From NCBI GenBank assembly GCA_934644775.1, contig CAKUDB010000008.1, positions 1-64,000 on the forward strand: a stretch of 64,000 bases of DNA, in the 5' to 3' direction. Source of the DNA: an uncultured bacterium. GTDB taxonomy: Bacteria; Vulcanimicrobiota; Xenobia; Xenobiales; Xenobiaceae. The translations under genes were made by a program, and so were the position numbers. Below the pieces are notes generated by a model. It searched no databases. It saw only the letters and a list, made by a program, of their open reading frames with translations, and had not been told where the DNA came from. Positions 45,955-54,880 of this stretch are shown here, piece by piece. Each line of letters opens with the position of its first letter. The stretch's first letter is position 1.

Positions 45955-46947
45955 CTACCTCCTGTCTTCCAACACAATATTGCTAGCTCTGCTTAAAAGA
46001 CCAAGCTTTACATTGCGCAAATAGGCATATAACCCGCCACGGTCACGCAATGACTTGAGACGAGCAGAAAGCTGGCGCAAAGGCTCAACTTCAGCTTGAG
46101 CTTTGAGAGTCTGAATCTCCACAGCTCTCTTAGATTGAACGATAGTCTGGTCGGCATCGGCTTGAGCGACACTTATATCGGAAGAAACTTCGTTGTGAGC
46201 CGTATTGATAGCTGCCAAAGCTTGTTCTACACAATCGGGAGGATCAATATTAGTAATTAAAGCAGCCTCAAAAACTATACCGTAACGAGAAGCAGAGTCG
46301 GCGCACTCCTTCTCCATGTGGTCGTTGATGTCTTGTAAATTTTTACGTAAGTCGTTAATAGAAATACCTTCCACATTTTTGTGTAAAGGATCTTCCTCTT
46401 CTTCGAGCATAGGATTCTTGGGAGCTTCATAGTTGGCGATCTTTTCACGCAAAACTGAATGGAAGAATCCCATTACATGGGCGATAGGATTTCTGATACC
46501 GAAAAGATAGGCATAAAGGTTGTCTTCAGAAATACGAAAACGAATCTGACCAGAGATTCTGGTGTTGAGCTGGTCCTTGGTGACAGCATTTAAAGCAGCA
46601 CTTTGACTTCTGGGATTAGAAGGATCAAAACCAATATCGACTGTCTGAGTAGCGATAGAGACCCGCCTTACTTCTTCCCAAGGCCACTTAAAATGGAGTC
46701 CAGGCCCTATAACATCTAACTTCGGATATTTATAGCGTTCCTCCTCATTATCTAGATCGTCTCGTTTGTCAGTACGGGAGAAATCAGTGCTGGCGAAACT
46801 ACCACCGGCATCATCTCTGCGTCTGGCTCTACCAAAAAATATTTTTACAGCGCGCTCGTTAGGATCGATAGTATAGACGCCCAAAATAATCTTTATACAA
46901 AGATAAGCGACTATACCCAATAATGCGCCCAAACCGGCTTCAAACAT
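45955..46947 (-). CDS. SPFH/band-7 membrane protein, first of pair (HflK-like)
   Basis: The 330-aa protein has an N-terminal membrane helix (about 4-24), then VDPNERAV-like TIDPNERAVKIFFGR. A charged insert (45-75) precedes PGLHFKWPWEEVRRV and the SPFH core with ATQTVDIGF and ALNAVTKDQL. A coiled-coil helix extends to residue 300. AGGAGG lies 8 nt before the ATG. Together with the following SPFH gene it resembles an hflK-hflC pair, though sequence similarity is to the general stomatin/prohibitin group. Confidence 0.88.
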   Translation of the reverse strand: MFEAGLGALLGIVAYLCIKIILGVYTIDPNERAVKIFFGRARRRDDAGGSFASTDFSRTDKRDDLDNEEERYKYPKLDVIGPGLHFKWPWEEVRRVSIATQTVDIGFDPSNPRSQSAALNAVTKDQLNTRISGQIRFRISEDNLYAYLFGIRNPIAHVMGFFHSVLREKIANYEAPKNPMLEEEEDPLHKNVEGISINDLRKNLQDINDHMEKECADSASRYGIVFEAALITNIDPPDCVEQALAAINTAHNEVSSDISVAQADADQTIVQSKRAVEIQTLKAQAEVEPLRQLSARLKSLRDRGGLYAYLRNVKLGLLSRASNIVLEDRR

Positions 46948-47220
46948 TATTTTTCCTCCTGACCTGAGTTTTAATTATACTGTATTTACAAGTATAGCTT
47001 AAATACAAGCGACGATCGCCCTGGGGCCAAAAGCCGCCGTCAGGGCTGCTAACTTGAAAATAAGGAGACTACACTAATACATTAGAGATATATTAGCAAA
47101 TTTTTTTAGCTAAAAATAGACCTAAAAAAGGAATTGCCTAACCTTAAACTACTTAGGTAGGGGAAAAAAGCGGATGTGGCAAACTTACCCAGCCAAGATA
47201 CCGTTTCATAATGTTGGAGC

Positions 47221-47640
47221 ATGAATAAGTTAAATATGACTATTAAGAATCAAGTCGCAATTTCTGACAACGAACCTTTGCATATTCAGGAATTAGTTCC
47301 GGGATCGGTATGCAGACTGATAATTGCCGCTTACGATCACCGCCACGTCAGTAATGACACGAAAGCTACCCCTAACAAACAAGGCGTAGCCATAGATCAA
47401 GCAGAGTTGATCGCCAAAATAACTGCCATGCTGGAAGCCAATGCTATAGAAGTAGCCGATATAGAGCTCTTTACCCACACGGACGAAGGCTTTTCAGCTC
47501 TTATTTATGCCGATTATCGCATTACCGACAGCCCCGATTTGGCAGCTCTGCGCAGCAAAATTAAGGAAGAAGGCCATAAGTTAGGCTTGAGTATCAGAAT
47601 GCAGCGCTCTGAACTATTTTCGTACATGCACCGCATTTAA
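47221..47640 (+). CDS. ACT-domain protein, UPF0237-like
   Basis: The protein has 139 aa. From about residue 30 it has a ferredoxin-like ACT pattern: RLIIAAYDHRHV, then AELIAKITAMLEANAIEVADIE, GFSALIYADY, and the C-terminal IRMQRSELFSYMHRI. The ending MHRI is characteristic of UPF0237/ACT_6 proteins. It is longer than usual (about 90 aa) because of an N-terminal segment and a loop near 40-55. Normally a PFL/DUF711 gene follows; here a kinase-like gene follows 10 nt later. Probably binds an amino acid. Confidence 0.7.
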   Translation: MNKLNMTIKNQVAISDNEPLHIQELVPGSVCRLIIAAYDHRHVSNDTKATPNKQGVAIDQAELIAKITAMLEANAIEVADIELFTHTDEGFSALIYADYRITDSPDLAALRSKIKEEGHKLGLSIRMQRSELFSYMHRI

Positions 47641-47650
47641 TCGATCCAGG

Positions 47651-48328
47651 ATGTTAAAGAATCCACCCAGTTACTTTCCAGCAGAATTTCCCTATTTTAG
47701 CGATTCTCAAGTAAAGACTTATCTGGACGATCATGCGGTTAAGCTTTTGCGCGGTATAGAGGCACCCAGAGCTACTTTACGCCAGTTAAAATGTGGCCTA
47801 GTTTCCAAAGACTTTCTAGATTGCTCTCCAATTTATCGAGCAACTTTAGGCTGTTGGCTCTTACGTAGAGAATTTAATATTTATCAACGACTAAAGGGCA
47901 TTGATGGTATTGCTCAGCATGTTTCTATGCCTCATAAAAGAGTGTTGTGTATGGATTTTTTGCAAGGCGGTCGCGATCTTAAAGATATAGCCCCTAATGA
48001 ATTGCCACTTAGCGCTTTAGCACAGCTAAGCAATATTATTAAAGAGATCCACTCCCGAGGGGTTATCCATTTTGACATAGGTCATGATAGTAACGGAGAA
48101 TATGGACGAGAGACTAATATCCTCTGGAAAGATAATAAAATATATATTATCGATTTTGCCGGCTCAATTTGTGGCTTACCTAAACCGCTATTTGACTTAC
48201 TAGCCGTTTACGATCTTATGGCTCTAGTTAAGGTGATCCGTAAATTTTTTCCCCAAGAAAAAATTGATCCTCGTTGGTTGCCTACTCCCCAGCAAGAAAG
48301 ATGGTTACGCTTTTTACATAAGCTCTAA
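47651..48328 (+). CDS. Small kinase of the RIO/WaaP (LPS kinase) type
   Basis: This 225-aa protein-kinase-fold protein has the catalytic loop VIHFDIGHDSN...NILW (His-x-Asp ... Asn) and the metal site IIDFAGSI. The glycine-rich N-lobe is reduced, as in Kdo/heptose kinases and RIO proteins. Given hldD and LptD in the window, phosphorylation of an LPS core sugar is plausible. A protein substrate is equally possible. It is close downstream of the ACT gene, and a strong terminator follows. Confidence 0.75.
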   Translation: MLKNPPSYFPAEFPYFSDSQVKTYLDDHAVKLLRGIEAPRATLRQLKCGLVSKDFLDCSPIYRATLGCWLLRREFNIYQRLKGIDGIAQHVSMPHKRVLCMDFLQGGRDLKDIAPNELPLSALAQLSNIIKEIHSRGVIHFDIGHDSNGEYGRETNILWKDNKIYIIDFAGSICGLPKPLFDLLAVYDLMALVKVIRKFFPQEKIDPRWLPTPQQERWLRFLHKL

Positions 48329-48365
48329 AAAATCGGGCCTATCTTTCTAAAACTAGCGCTTTTAC

Positions 48366-48422
48366 AAAAAAATAGCCCCTCAAAGTAGCCGATTTAGGCC
48401 AAAAAGTGAGGGGCTATTTTTT
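48366..48422. terminator. Strong bidirectional terminator
   Basis: A-run plus TAGCCCCTCA (48366-48382) pairs with TGAGGGGCTA plus T-run (48407-48422). It is shared by the convergent kinase gene and the Spy-like gene. Confidence 0.92.
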
Positions 48423-48453
48423 AGCTAAGCCTTGGCTTTAGACCGAGCTGTCT

Positions 48454-49434
48454 CTAGCGACGACATTCGCGACAAGGGCGATCCTGGCGCTGGGGACACT
48501 GTTTTTCTATTTCGGCCAATTTGGCCCTTTGCTCATCAGTTAAAACAGAAGAGAGCTCTTTTTTCATCAGTTCTATTTCACTTCTATCGGCATTACGCAT
48601 AGCCTCAAAGCGTTTTTGATGCTCTTGGCGATATTTTTCGCAAATAGCCTGAACTTGTTTATCTTGAGCTTCAGAAAGTTGCAACTGTTCCCTTACAAAA
48701 GGAGGCCAGCTGCCCATAAAAGGCTCCGAACCGGGGCCAAGCTTCATAGCGCGAGGACCTCCCCTATGTTTGCCTTTAGGGCCACGTTTAGGAGCGCCGA
48801 CACAATCTTTCATAGTGAAAGTGTCAAGTTTGCTCTGTTGCTCGGTACTAAGGATAGGGCGCAAGTCGGCTTTCAAAGTGGCTAAAGCTTTTTCTCGATC
48901 TTGCTGCTCTTGCTGTCTGTACTCAACTAAGGTATCTTTTTGCTCTTGACTAAGCTTAATGGGAGTTGGGCGCTCAGCTCGGTTAGGACGAGCCATTTTA
49001 TCCTGGCGGCCCTCATGGAAACCGTCCTCCGGGCCTAACTTCTTCTGCTCATATTGCTGTAATTGCTCACGTTGTTCGGGAGTCAAAACTTTTTCAAAGT
49101 TGCCTCGCCTACTTTGCTGAACTTTGAGCATGGCGCTGTCAAATTTCTGTAAGCTGGGGGCAGCCTTAGTGCGCTGCTCTTGAGTCAGTTGCAATTTTCG
49201 AGCAACTCTCTCAGATGCACGACAGTTCCTTTTACTGTGGCGACGCGGGCCACATTTTTTCTTAGCTTGGCCACATTGACTGTCCTTAGACTGAGGACAA
49301 GTTACACAAGCTTTGGTGCGGCAAGCTTGGTCTGGACATTTAGTTGAACTGTCAGCCCAACTGTAGCTAGCTAGACCAAGCAATAAGGAAACACTACATA
49401 CAGACAAAGTAGTTGTTAAGAAAAATTTCTTCAT
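48454..49434 (-). CDS. Periplasmic Spy/CpxP-like protein with repeated LTxxQ motifs
   Basis: The 326-aa protein has a signal peptide ending near SWA-DS. A Cys-rich segment follows (about residues 32-70, with several CxxxxC and CxxC spacings). A helical region carries six LTPEQ-type motifs: LTQEQR, LTPEQR, LSQEQK, LSTEQQ, LSEAQD and LTDEQR. Spy/CpxP proteins have two and act as periplasmic chaperones or metal and envelope-stress sensors. The C-terminus adds CPQRQDRPCRECRR. The extra copies and Cys suggest metal binding; this is inference. AGGAGG precedes the ATG. Confidence 0.8.
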   Translation of the reverse strand: MKKFFLTTTLSVCSVSLLLGLASYSWADSSTKCPDQACRTKACVTCPQSKDSQCGQAKKKCGPRRHSKRNCRASERVARKLQLTQEQRTKAAPSLQKFDSAMLKVQQSRRGNFEKVLTPEQREQLQQYEQKKLGPEDGFHEGRQDKMARPNRAERPTPIKLSQEQKDTLVEYRQQEQQDREKALATLKADLRPILSTEQQSKLDTFTMKDCVGAPKRGPKGKHRGGPRAMKLGPGSEPFMGSWPPFVREQLQLSEAQDKQVQAICEKYRQEHQKRFEAMRNADRSEIELMKKELSSVLTDEQRAKLAEIEKQCPQRQDRPCRECRR

Positions 49435-49566
49435 AATATCGGCCTCCTAGTAGTTATCCCTAAAGGATTGGGTATCACTTTACTATTTCTTGCTACAGAG
49501 GGTTGAATACAAATAGGAATAGATAGTTTTCGTATAGGGGGAATTTTTATTAAAGCTTAATTAAAA

Positions 49567-50220
49567 CTAAATTCCCAAATCTAAATTTACTCGAGAAGTG
49601 AGAGCCATTTCAGCTTCAATTATAGAATTAAAATTGTCAACCGCCTCATCAATATCTTCGTTAATTACTGTATACTTATATTTATCCATATTTTTCATCT
49701 CGGTACGAGCTCGAAGAAGGCGACCGGCCAATTGCTCAGCCGACTCAGTACCCCGTCCGCGCAACCTCTCTTCCAATACTTCCCAAGAAGGCGGAGCTAA
49801 GAAAATACTTACACAATCGGGGACTTGCTGCATAACTTCCGCGCCCCCTTTTACATCTATTTCTAAAATGACATGTTTACCTTCACTACGTTTTTGCTCG
49901 ACAAATTCTTTGGGAGTTCCGTAACAAGCGCTAAAGTGATTGTCCCATTCTAAGAATTTATTTTGGTTGACCCACTGGTTAAAAGTTTCCAAGGAAATAA
50001 AGTGGTAATTTACTCCGTCAACCTCTCCAACACGAGGCTGACGAGTAGTACAAGAAACGGACAGAGTACAATCCGAACGTTTTTGCAAAAGGCGACTAAC
50101 TATCGTACCTTTACCTGCTCCCGAAGGGCCAGAGACGATTAAAAGTAATCCCTGACGTTTATTATTTTCCATAAAAGACACCAACCATTTCCTAAAGCTG
50201 AAAAACCAAGGCTTGGCCAT
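49567..50220 (-). CDS. gmk: Guanylate kinase
   Basis: It phosphorylates GMP to GDP. P-loop VSGPSGAGKGT, GMP-binding SCTTRQPRVGEVDGVNYHF and YGTPKEFVE, and EIDVKGGAEVM are present. The frame to 50220 gives 217 aa; the internal ATG at 50172 would give 201 aa, close to the usual length. Neither has a clear ribosome site, so the first 16 residues are uncertain. The gene rpoZ, often adjacent, is absent. Confidence 0.95.
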   Translation of the reverse strand: MAKPWFFSFRKWLVSFMENNKRQGLLLIVSGPSGAGKGTIVSRLLQKRSDCTLSVSCTTRQPRVGEVDGVNYHFISLETFNQWVNQNKFLEWDNHFSACYGTPKEFVEQKRSEGKHVILEIDVKGGAEVMQQVPDCVSIFLAPPSWEVLEERLRGRGTESAEQLAGRLLRARTEMKNMDKYKYTVINEDIDEAVDNFNSIIEAEMALTSRVNLDLGI

Positions 50221-50382
50221 TCTCTGCCTAAAAAAAATCGCCTTTCACAAAAAAGATGACCTTTACCTGAGCTTGCCTTATATTTCACCCTAAAGGAAAC
50301 CAAGAGGGAACAAAGGCTCTAAGACTGGTAATATAGAAAAAACGAAAATTATCAGGATTTTTTCTATTTTAGGGATTTATTT

Positions 50383-52182
50383 ATGAATTTAGATGCGGTA
50401 TCTTTAAAAGCTATCGTTAAGGAGTTGACTCCTTTAATTACTGGTGGAGTTATCCAAAAGATTTCTCAGCTTAGTCGTTTAGATGTAGTTATGCAGATAC
50501 GCCAACCTGGTATTACCCACAAGTTGCTCTTTCGTTTAGAGCAAGACAACGCTGGATTGGGACTTACCGAAGCTAAGCTACCACCGGCCGAAGCTCCAAC
50601 CGGCTTTGTTATGTTGTTACGCAAATATTTACAAGGCAAAAAAATTGCCACTATCGAGCAAAACGGTTTAGAGAAGATTATAAAACTTAAAATCGACGAT
50701 AAAATCCTCCTTTTGGAAATGTACGGTCGTAGCAATAATCTGTATTTATTGAGCGAAAACGGCAAAATTATGGGTATGTTGGTAAAAGATACCAAGTTAG
50801 ATGCTCAGCAAGCCGGCAAACTCTACAAAGCCCCAGCTCCTCCCAGTAAACCTGATGCTTCTCTAGTTTCCTTCCGAGAAATATACAATTTATTACTACC
50901 TTTTGTAGGTCAGGCGGCCACAAAAACCTTGCGCTCTGCCCTCTTTGGCCTTTCTGCGCAGCAAACAGGCTATATATGTAAACTAGCCGGACTTACAGAA
51001 AATGATCCAGTTAGCCAAGACAACATAAATAACTTAGCTATAGGGCTCGATCAATGGCAGATGTTGCTTGAAGAAGAGACTTTTTCTCCAGTTTTAACTT
51101 CTAAAGGTAAACTTTCCCCTTGGTCTTTGGAAGAAGATGGAGAACAAGCCTTACCTTCCATGCTTAAAGCCTTAGATATTCACACCTCAGCTCCTGGTAT
51201 AGATAACAAACGTCAAATCGTCCAACGCCTACTTCTTAAAGCTAAAGAAAAGGCTCAATCTGCTTTACAAAAACGTTTGGAGGCCTTGGAAAGTACCAAG
51301 TTCAGCCCTTTAAAACGCTTAGCTGGAGAGCTTATTTTGGCCAATTTAGATAAAATTGAATCTCGAGCCGACAGCTTAGTTCTAAATGATGATAACCAAG
51401 AATTGCCTGCGGAAGCTATAGCCATTTTGGAAGAGCTGGGAAACAAAGATACTCTGGCTACTTCTGCTCAAAATGGTAAAGGGACTAAACAAGTTAAACG
51501 GGGCAAGTTAAATATTGAGCACCGAGAAGGCAAAATTATCGTATATCTCAATCCTTTGCTCTCAGCTAGTGACAATGCTCAGGCCTACTTTAAAGAATAC
51601 CATCGTTTAAAAAGGGCAGTAACTTCCGTCCAGGAGCCCATCCAACGAGCCCAAGAAGAGATCGACTTTTTGGATGAATTGCTCTATTTTGCCGAAAGCG
51701 CTTCCGAAGCTCAAGAATTGGAAGATATACGTCGCCAATGGAGCGAATCTAAGAAAGGCGCTTCTTCATCTCAAGTAAAGAAGACTCGCTCTATACAGAC
51801 CGGCCCTTTAGGCCCTAAAAAGTTTATCTACAAAAATTTTGTTATTTTGGCTGGACGTAATCCCAGGCAGAATGATCAAATTACATTCAAAATGGCTGCA
51901 GCCGGAGATATTTGGCTACACTCTCAGGGCGCCCCGGGGGCCCACGTAGTAATAAAGACCGCTGGAGGCAAAGTTACTCCCGATATTTTAGAAGTTGCCG
52001 CAGTGATAGCGGCCCGCAATTGTCGGGTACGTAATTCTACTAAAGTCGATGTGAGTTACTGTGATGTTAAGCAAGTAAAAAAGCCTAAGAGCAGTCCGCC
52101 AGGCCGCGTTATCTTAAAAAGCTTTAAAACACTTACAGTAAATCCTCATCTGGAAATCGACCTACTAGAGCAGCAGCGCTAG
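50383..52182 (+). CDS. rqcH: NFACT-family protein (RqcH/FbpA-like)
   Basis: This 599-aa ribosome-quality-control factor homologue should bind the obstructed 50S subunit and recruit tRNA-Ala for C-terminal tailing. The NFACT-N domain covers about 4-200 (FVMLLRKYLQGKKI), HhH and coiled coils about 210-450, and NFACT-R the C-terminus (GRNPRQNDQITFKMA, DIWLHSQGAPGAHVVI). Residues 97-98 are Glu-Lys, where the Bacillus protein has the essential Asp-Arg pair. TAGGGAT lies 8 nt before the ATG. Confidence 0.9.
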   Translation: MNLDAVSLKAIVKELTPLITGGVIQKISQLSRLDVVMQIRQPGITHKLLFRLEQDNAGLGLTEAKLPPAEAPTGFVMLLRKYLQGKKIATIEQNGLEKIIKLKIDDKILLLEMYGRSNNLYLLSENGKIMGMLVKDTKLDAQQAGKLYKAPAPPSKPDASLVSFREIYNLLLPFVGQAATKTLRSALFGLSAQQTGYICKLAGLTENDPVSQDNINNLAIGLDQWQMLLEEETFSPVLTSKGKLSPWSLEEDGEQALPSMLKALDIHTSAPGIDNKRQIVQRLLLKAKEKAQSALQKRLEALESTKFSPLKRLAGELILANLDKIESRADSLVLNDDNQELPAEAIAILEELGNKDTLATSAQNGKGTKQVKRGKLNIEHREGKIIVYLNPLLSASDNAQAYFKEYHRLKRAVTSVQEPIQRAQEEIDFLDELLYFAESASEAQELEDIRRQWSESKKGASSSQVKKTRSIQTGPLGPKKFIYKNFVILAGRNPRQNDQITFKMAAAGDIWLHSQGAPGAHVVIKTAGGKVTPDILEVAAVIAARNCRVRNSTKVDVSYCDVKQVKKPKSSPPGRVILKSFKTLTVNPHLEIDLLEQQR

Positions 52183-52213
52183 TTTAACTTTTTTAGCCAA
52201 ACGGAGAGACGAA

Positions 52214-52792
52214 ATGCTAAACTTCAAAAAATGTTTAAGCCTTGGGGCCTGCGCTTTAGCACTATTGTTATCGGGTTGTACTTCTTCAATAAACCAACCT
52301 ACTTCGACTCCGCCAGAAAGAGAATTAAAGAGTGGATCCCTTCCCTCTGTGCGCTCTACAGGTAAGCCTATGGCCCTCTTTACGGCCCGAGAGCTTACCT
52401 CTGGGAGGGAATTGAGCTTTGCTCCCAAAACGCACCAGCATCTTACCATAATTACCCTCTGGTCGCCGACTTGGTTCGACGAGCATAAAGCCCAAACTGA
52501 AGCCCTGAAGAAAGTAGCTTTACTATACGCCTCTAACTTGCGCATTATTTGCCTAGTTTACGATACCCCTTTACCTACAGCTAAAAAATTCATAAAAAAT
52601 GAAAACCTAAATTTTGAAATGGCCTTGGGAGATCAACAGCTTTACCAAAAACTGGGCCTAAAGTCTATACCTTCCTATTGGTTTTTAGATTCAGATGGAA
52701 ATTTACTTAAAAGCGTAGAGGGACTTCTTACTTACGAAGATCTGCAAAAGTTGCTGACAACTTTCGTCAACGATAATAGCAATATAAAGTGA
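52214..52792 (+). CDS. Lipoprotein with redoxin-like domain lacking CxxC
   Basis: The protein has 192 aa. The lipobox is LLSGC, lipidated Cys at residue 22. From about 50 a TlpA/thioredoxin-like fold follows: LTIITLWSPTWFDEHKAQ, RIICLVYD, LKSIPSYWFLDSDGNLL. The position of the WCxxC active site reads WSPTWFDEH, with no cysteine, so it cannot be a disulfide reductase. A binding or scaffold role is likely. It begins 32 nt after the rqcH homologue, with GGAGAG before the ATG. Confidence 0.78.
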   Translation: MLNFKKCLSLGACALALLLSGCTSSINQPTSTPPERELKSGSLPSVRSTGKPMALFTARELTSGRELSFAPKTHQHLTIITLWSPTWFDEHKAQTEALKKVALLYASNLRIICLVYDTPLPTAKKFIKNENLNFEMALGDQQLYQKLGLKSIPSYWFLDSDGNLLKSVEGLLTYEDLQKLLTTFVNDNSNIK

Positions 52793-52804
52793 GCTCATTA
52801 GAAA

Positions 52805-52835
52805 GAAGCAAGAAGGTATAAGATAAGGTTGCTTC
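52805..52835. terminator. Short hairpin between convergent genes
   Basis: GAAGCAA (52805-52811) pairs with TTGCTTC (52829-52835), in the 44-nt gap between convergent genes. The T-rich tail is modest. Confidence 0.45.
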
Positions 52836-52836
52836 C

Positions 52837-53454
52837 TTAGTCTTCTTGTAACTTATCGAGCAATTCTTTAAGGTTTTTAATGCGTTTAAGACGCCAAAGA
52901 CCGTTTTCCTGGTGCATTTCCAACTGCATTACCAATTCGTTGGTAAAACCACGCGGATAGAGGCGCACCCCCATAACGGCAACCTTATTCTCGATAACCG
53001 TATATTCTACGACAGCTACCCCGAAACCTAAGCTGTCAAAAAAAGAGAAGTCTATGCTTTTTAAGCCGGAACGATCGACAAAGTTATCGTCACTATTATC
53101 CTCTCCGCTGACATAGCGCCTAATTCTACTTTTAGCCAGCTCTATAGCTTCATTCTTTACTAAACTGGTGGCATTTTTAATAAAAGCTTGGCCTTTTACT
53201 AACGAAAGGAGATTATTCTTGCCCAATTGTTGCTCAATTAGCGAATCGGCGGCATCGTCGTAAGCAAACCTAAGAACGCTATCTAAATCGACTCTGGCCT
53301 CAAAAGCCTGCCAATCATGGTTTTCAATAGCCGTCTTTACTAAAGTTAAAGAATAGATGGGAGTATTTTTCCAATATCCGTAATAAAATGCTAAGAAAGC
53401 CAAAAGCAAGGCTACCGCTACTGAACTGGTAATAATGATTGCTTTTTTCTGCAT
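52837..53454 (-). CDS. Membrane-anchored DUF2939-like protein
   Basis: The protein has 205 aa. One N-terminal membrane helix (about residues 4-27) is followed by PIYSLTLVKTAIENHDWQAFEARVDLDSVL, which matches the pattern of DUF2939 proteins, and a mixed alpha/beta remainder on the outer face. The C-terminus ends in a Lys/Leu-rich helix. GGAGA lies 8 nt before the ATG. The function is unknown in the family. Confidence 0.65.
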   Translation of the reverse strand: MQKKAIIITSSVAVALLLAFLAFYYGYWKNTPIYSLTLVKTAIENHDWQAFEARVDLDSVLRFAYDDAADSLIEQQLGKNNLLSLVKGQAFIKNATSLVKNEAIELAKSRIRRYVSGEDNSDDNFVDRSGLKSIDFSFFDSLGFGVAVVEYTVIENKVAVMGVRLYPRGFTNELVMQLEMHQENGLWRLKRIKNLKELLDKLQED

Positions 53455-53489
53455 TAGACATTCTCCACTAAAGTATAAAAAAATACTCT

Positions 53490-53533
53490 ATAAAAATAAA
53501 AGCAAGCTACCCCAGGTATACAAGATAGCTCGC
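53490..53533 (-). terminator. Terminator after the aminotransferase gene
   Basis: GCAAGCTA (53502-53509) pairs with TAGCTCGC (53526-53533), with one wobble. On the minus strand a T-rich run follows. Confidence 0.6.
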
Positions 53534-53562
53534 CATTTTACTTAGTAAATCGACCTCAAACT

Positions 53563-54759
53563 TTATTTAATAGCAGCCATTTCTTCTCTGATTGAATCAC
53601 AAAGGACACGTACTCCGTAGCGAACCTTTTCTGGAGGCAAATTAGAGAAGTTAATTCTGGCCACGTTGGGCTTTTTGGTTATTGAGTAAAAAGCCTCTCC
53701 GGGCACAAAAGCTACCTTGTGAGCCAAACAGCGGGCTAAAAGCTTACGGGCATTGATATTTTCTGGCAATTCCAACCAAACAAACATTCCACCTCGAGGC
53801 CTGGTAAAGCGTACTCCTTGGGGAGCATGGGCTTCCAATTCGCTGAGCATAGCCAGACAGCGCTCTTTGTAAATACTGCTGATCAACTTCACCCGCTCGT
53901 TAAAATCATTATTGACTAAATAACGGTGAATAATCATTTGATTGAGCAAAGGCGTTTGCAAGTCGGTAGCTTGTTTCAAAATGACCATTTTACGCACAAA
54001 TTCTTTGTTACCAGTAAGCCAAGCCACGCGCAAACCGGGACACAATACCTTGGAGAAACTGCCTAAATCGACTACCAATCCTTTAGGATCAAAATGGGAT
54101 AGAGAACAACGCTCCATAGGCTCAAAACAAACTTCATAATAAGCATTGTCTTCAATAACCGGAATCTCATACTTGGTCATAAGCTCCATAAAGAGACGCC
54201 TTCTCTCCATACTCCAAGTACGACCTGAGGGATTTTGGAAATCGGTAATAACGTATACACACTTAGGCCTATGCAGCTGAATCCTCTCTTCTAAGCCCTC
54301 GATAACTGCTCCGTCGTCATCGACTTCCATCTCCTCAAAGTTGGCTCCACACATACGAAAGGCAGCCAAAGCGGCCATATAAGTGGGAGCTTCCGTCCAG
54401 ACAAGATCCCCTTCATCTATAAAAAGCTTGGAAACGAGATCTAAACCTGATTGGGAACCGCTAGTAATAAGGATATTGTCTAATCCTTCTATATTCATGC
54501 CCCAATAACGGTTGAGGCGATCTATAATCCACTCTCTAAGCGGAGTATAACCCTCTGTAGGGGCATACTGAAGAATGCGCACTCCCTCGTCGTGAAGAAG
54601 GGCAGCAGCGTGCTCGGCAATCTCTTTATAAGGGAAAAGCTCAGGAGCAGGGAGACCGCCGGCAAAGGAGAGAACGTCGGGACGCTCGGTAATTTTAAGT
54701 ATTTCGCGTACTTCCGAAGCAGACACGAAATTCATACGATTGGCTAAATGGTATTTCAT
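53563..54759 (-). CDS. PLP-dependent aminotransferase, LysN/2-aminoadipate-like
   Basis: This fold-type I aminotransferase has 398 aa from the ATG at 54759 (the longer frame starts at TTG 54765). Motifs are VLSFAGGLPAPELFP, YAPTEGYTPLREWI, LITSGSQSGLDLVSKLF, TDFQNPSGRTWS, PLP Lys in LGSFSKVLCPGLRVAW and FTRPRGGMFVWLELP. This subgroup (MocR-like without HTH) includes 2-aminoadipate, aromatic and branched-chain aminotransferases; which substrate applies cannot be told. It is monocistronic. Confidence 0.9.
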   Translation of the reverse strand: MKYHLANRMNFVSASEVREILKITERPDVLSFAGGLPAPELFPYKEIAEHAAALLHDEGVRILQYAPTEGYTPLREWIIDRLNRYWGMNIEGLDNILITSGSQSGLDLVSKLFIDEGDLVWTEAPTYMAALAAFRMCGANFEEMEVDDDGAVIEGLEERIQLHRPKCVYVITDFQNPSGRTWSMERRRLFMELMTKYEIPVIEDNAYYEVCFEPMERCSLSHFDPKGLVVDLGSFSKVLCPGLRVAWLTGNKEFVRKMVILKQATDLQTPLLNQMIIHRYLVNNDFNERVKLISSIYKERCLAMLSELEAHAPQGVRFTRPRGGMFVWLELPENINARKLLARCLAHKVAFVPGEAFYSITKKPNVARINFSNLPPEKVRYGVRVLCDSIREEMAAIK

Positions 54760-54880
54760 GAACAAAAAATCAAGACCCCCAAAAGTTATTACCGAAGCTG
54801 ATACAACCCTCGACTAAGAATTTTGGAAGCCTTGTTTTTTTAGTAGCAAAGTCTAAAAGAGGTCAATAGCCCAAATCTTT

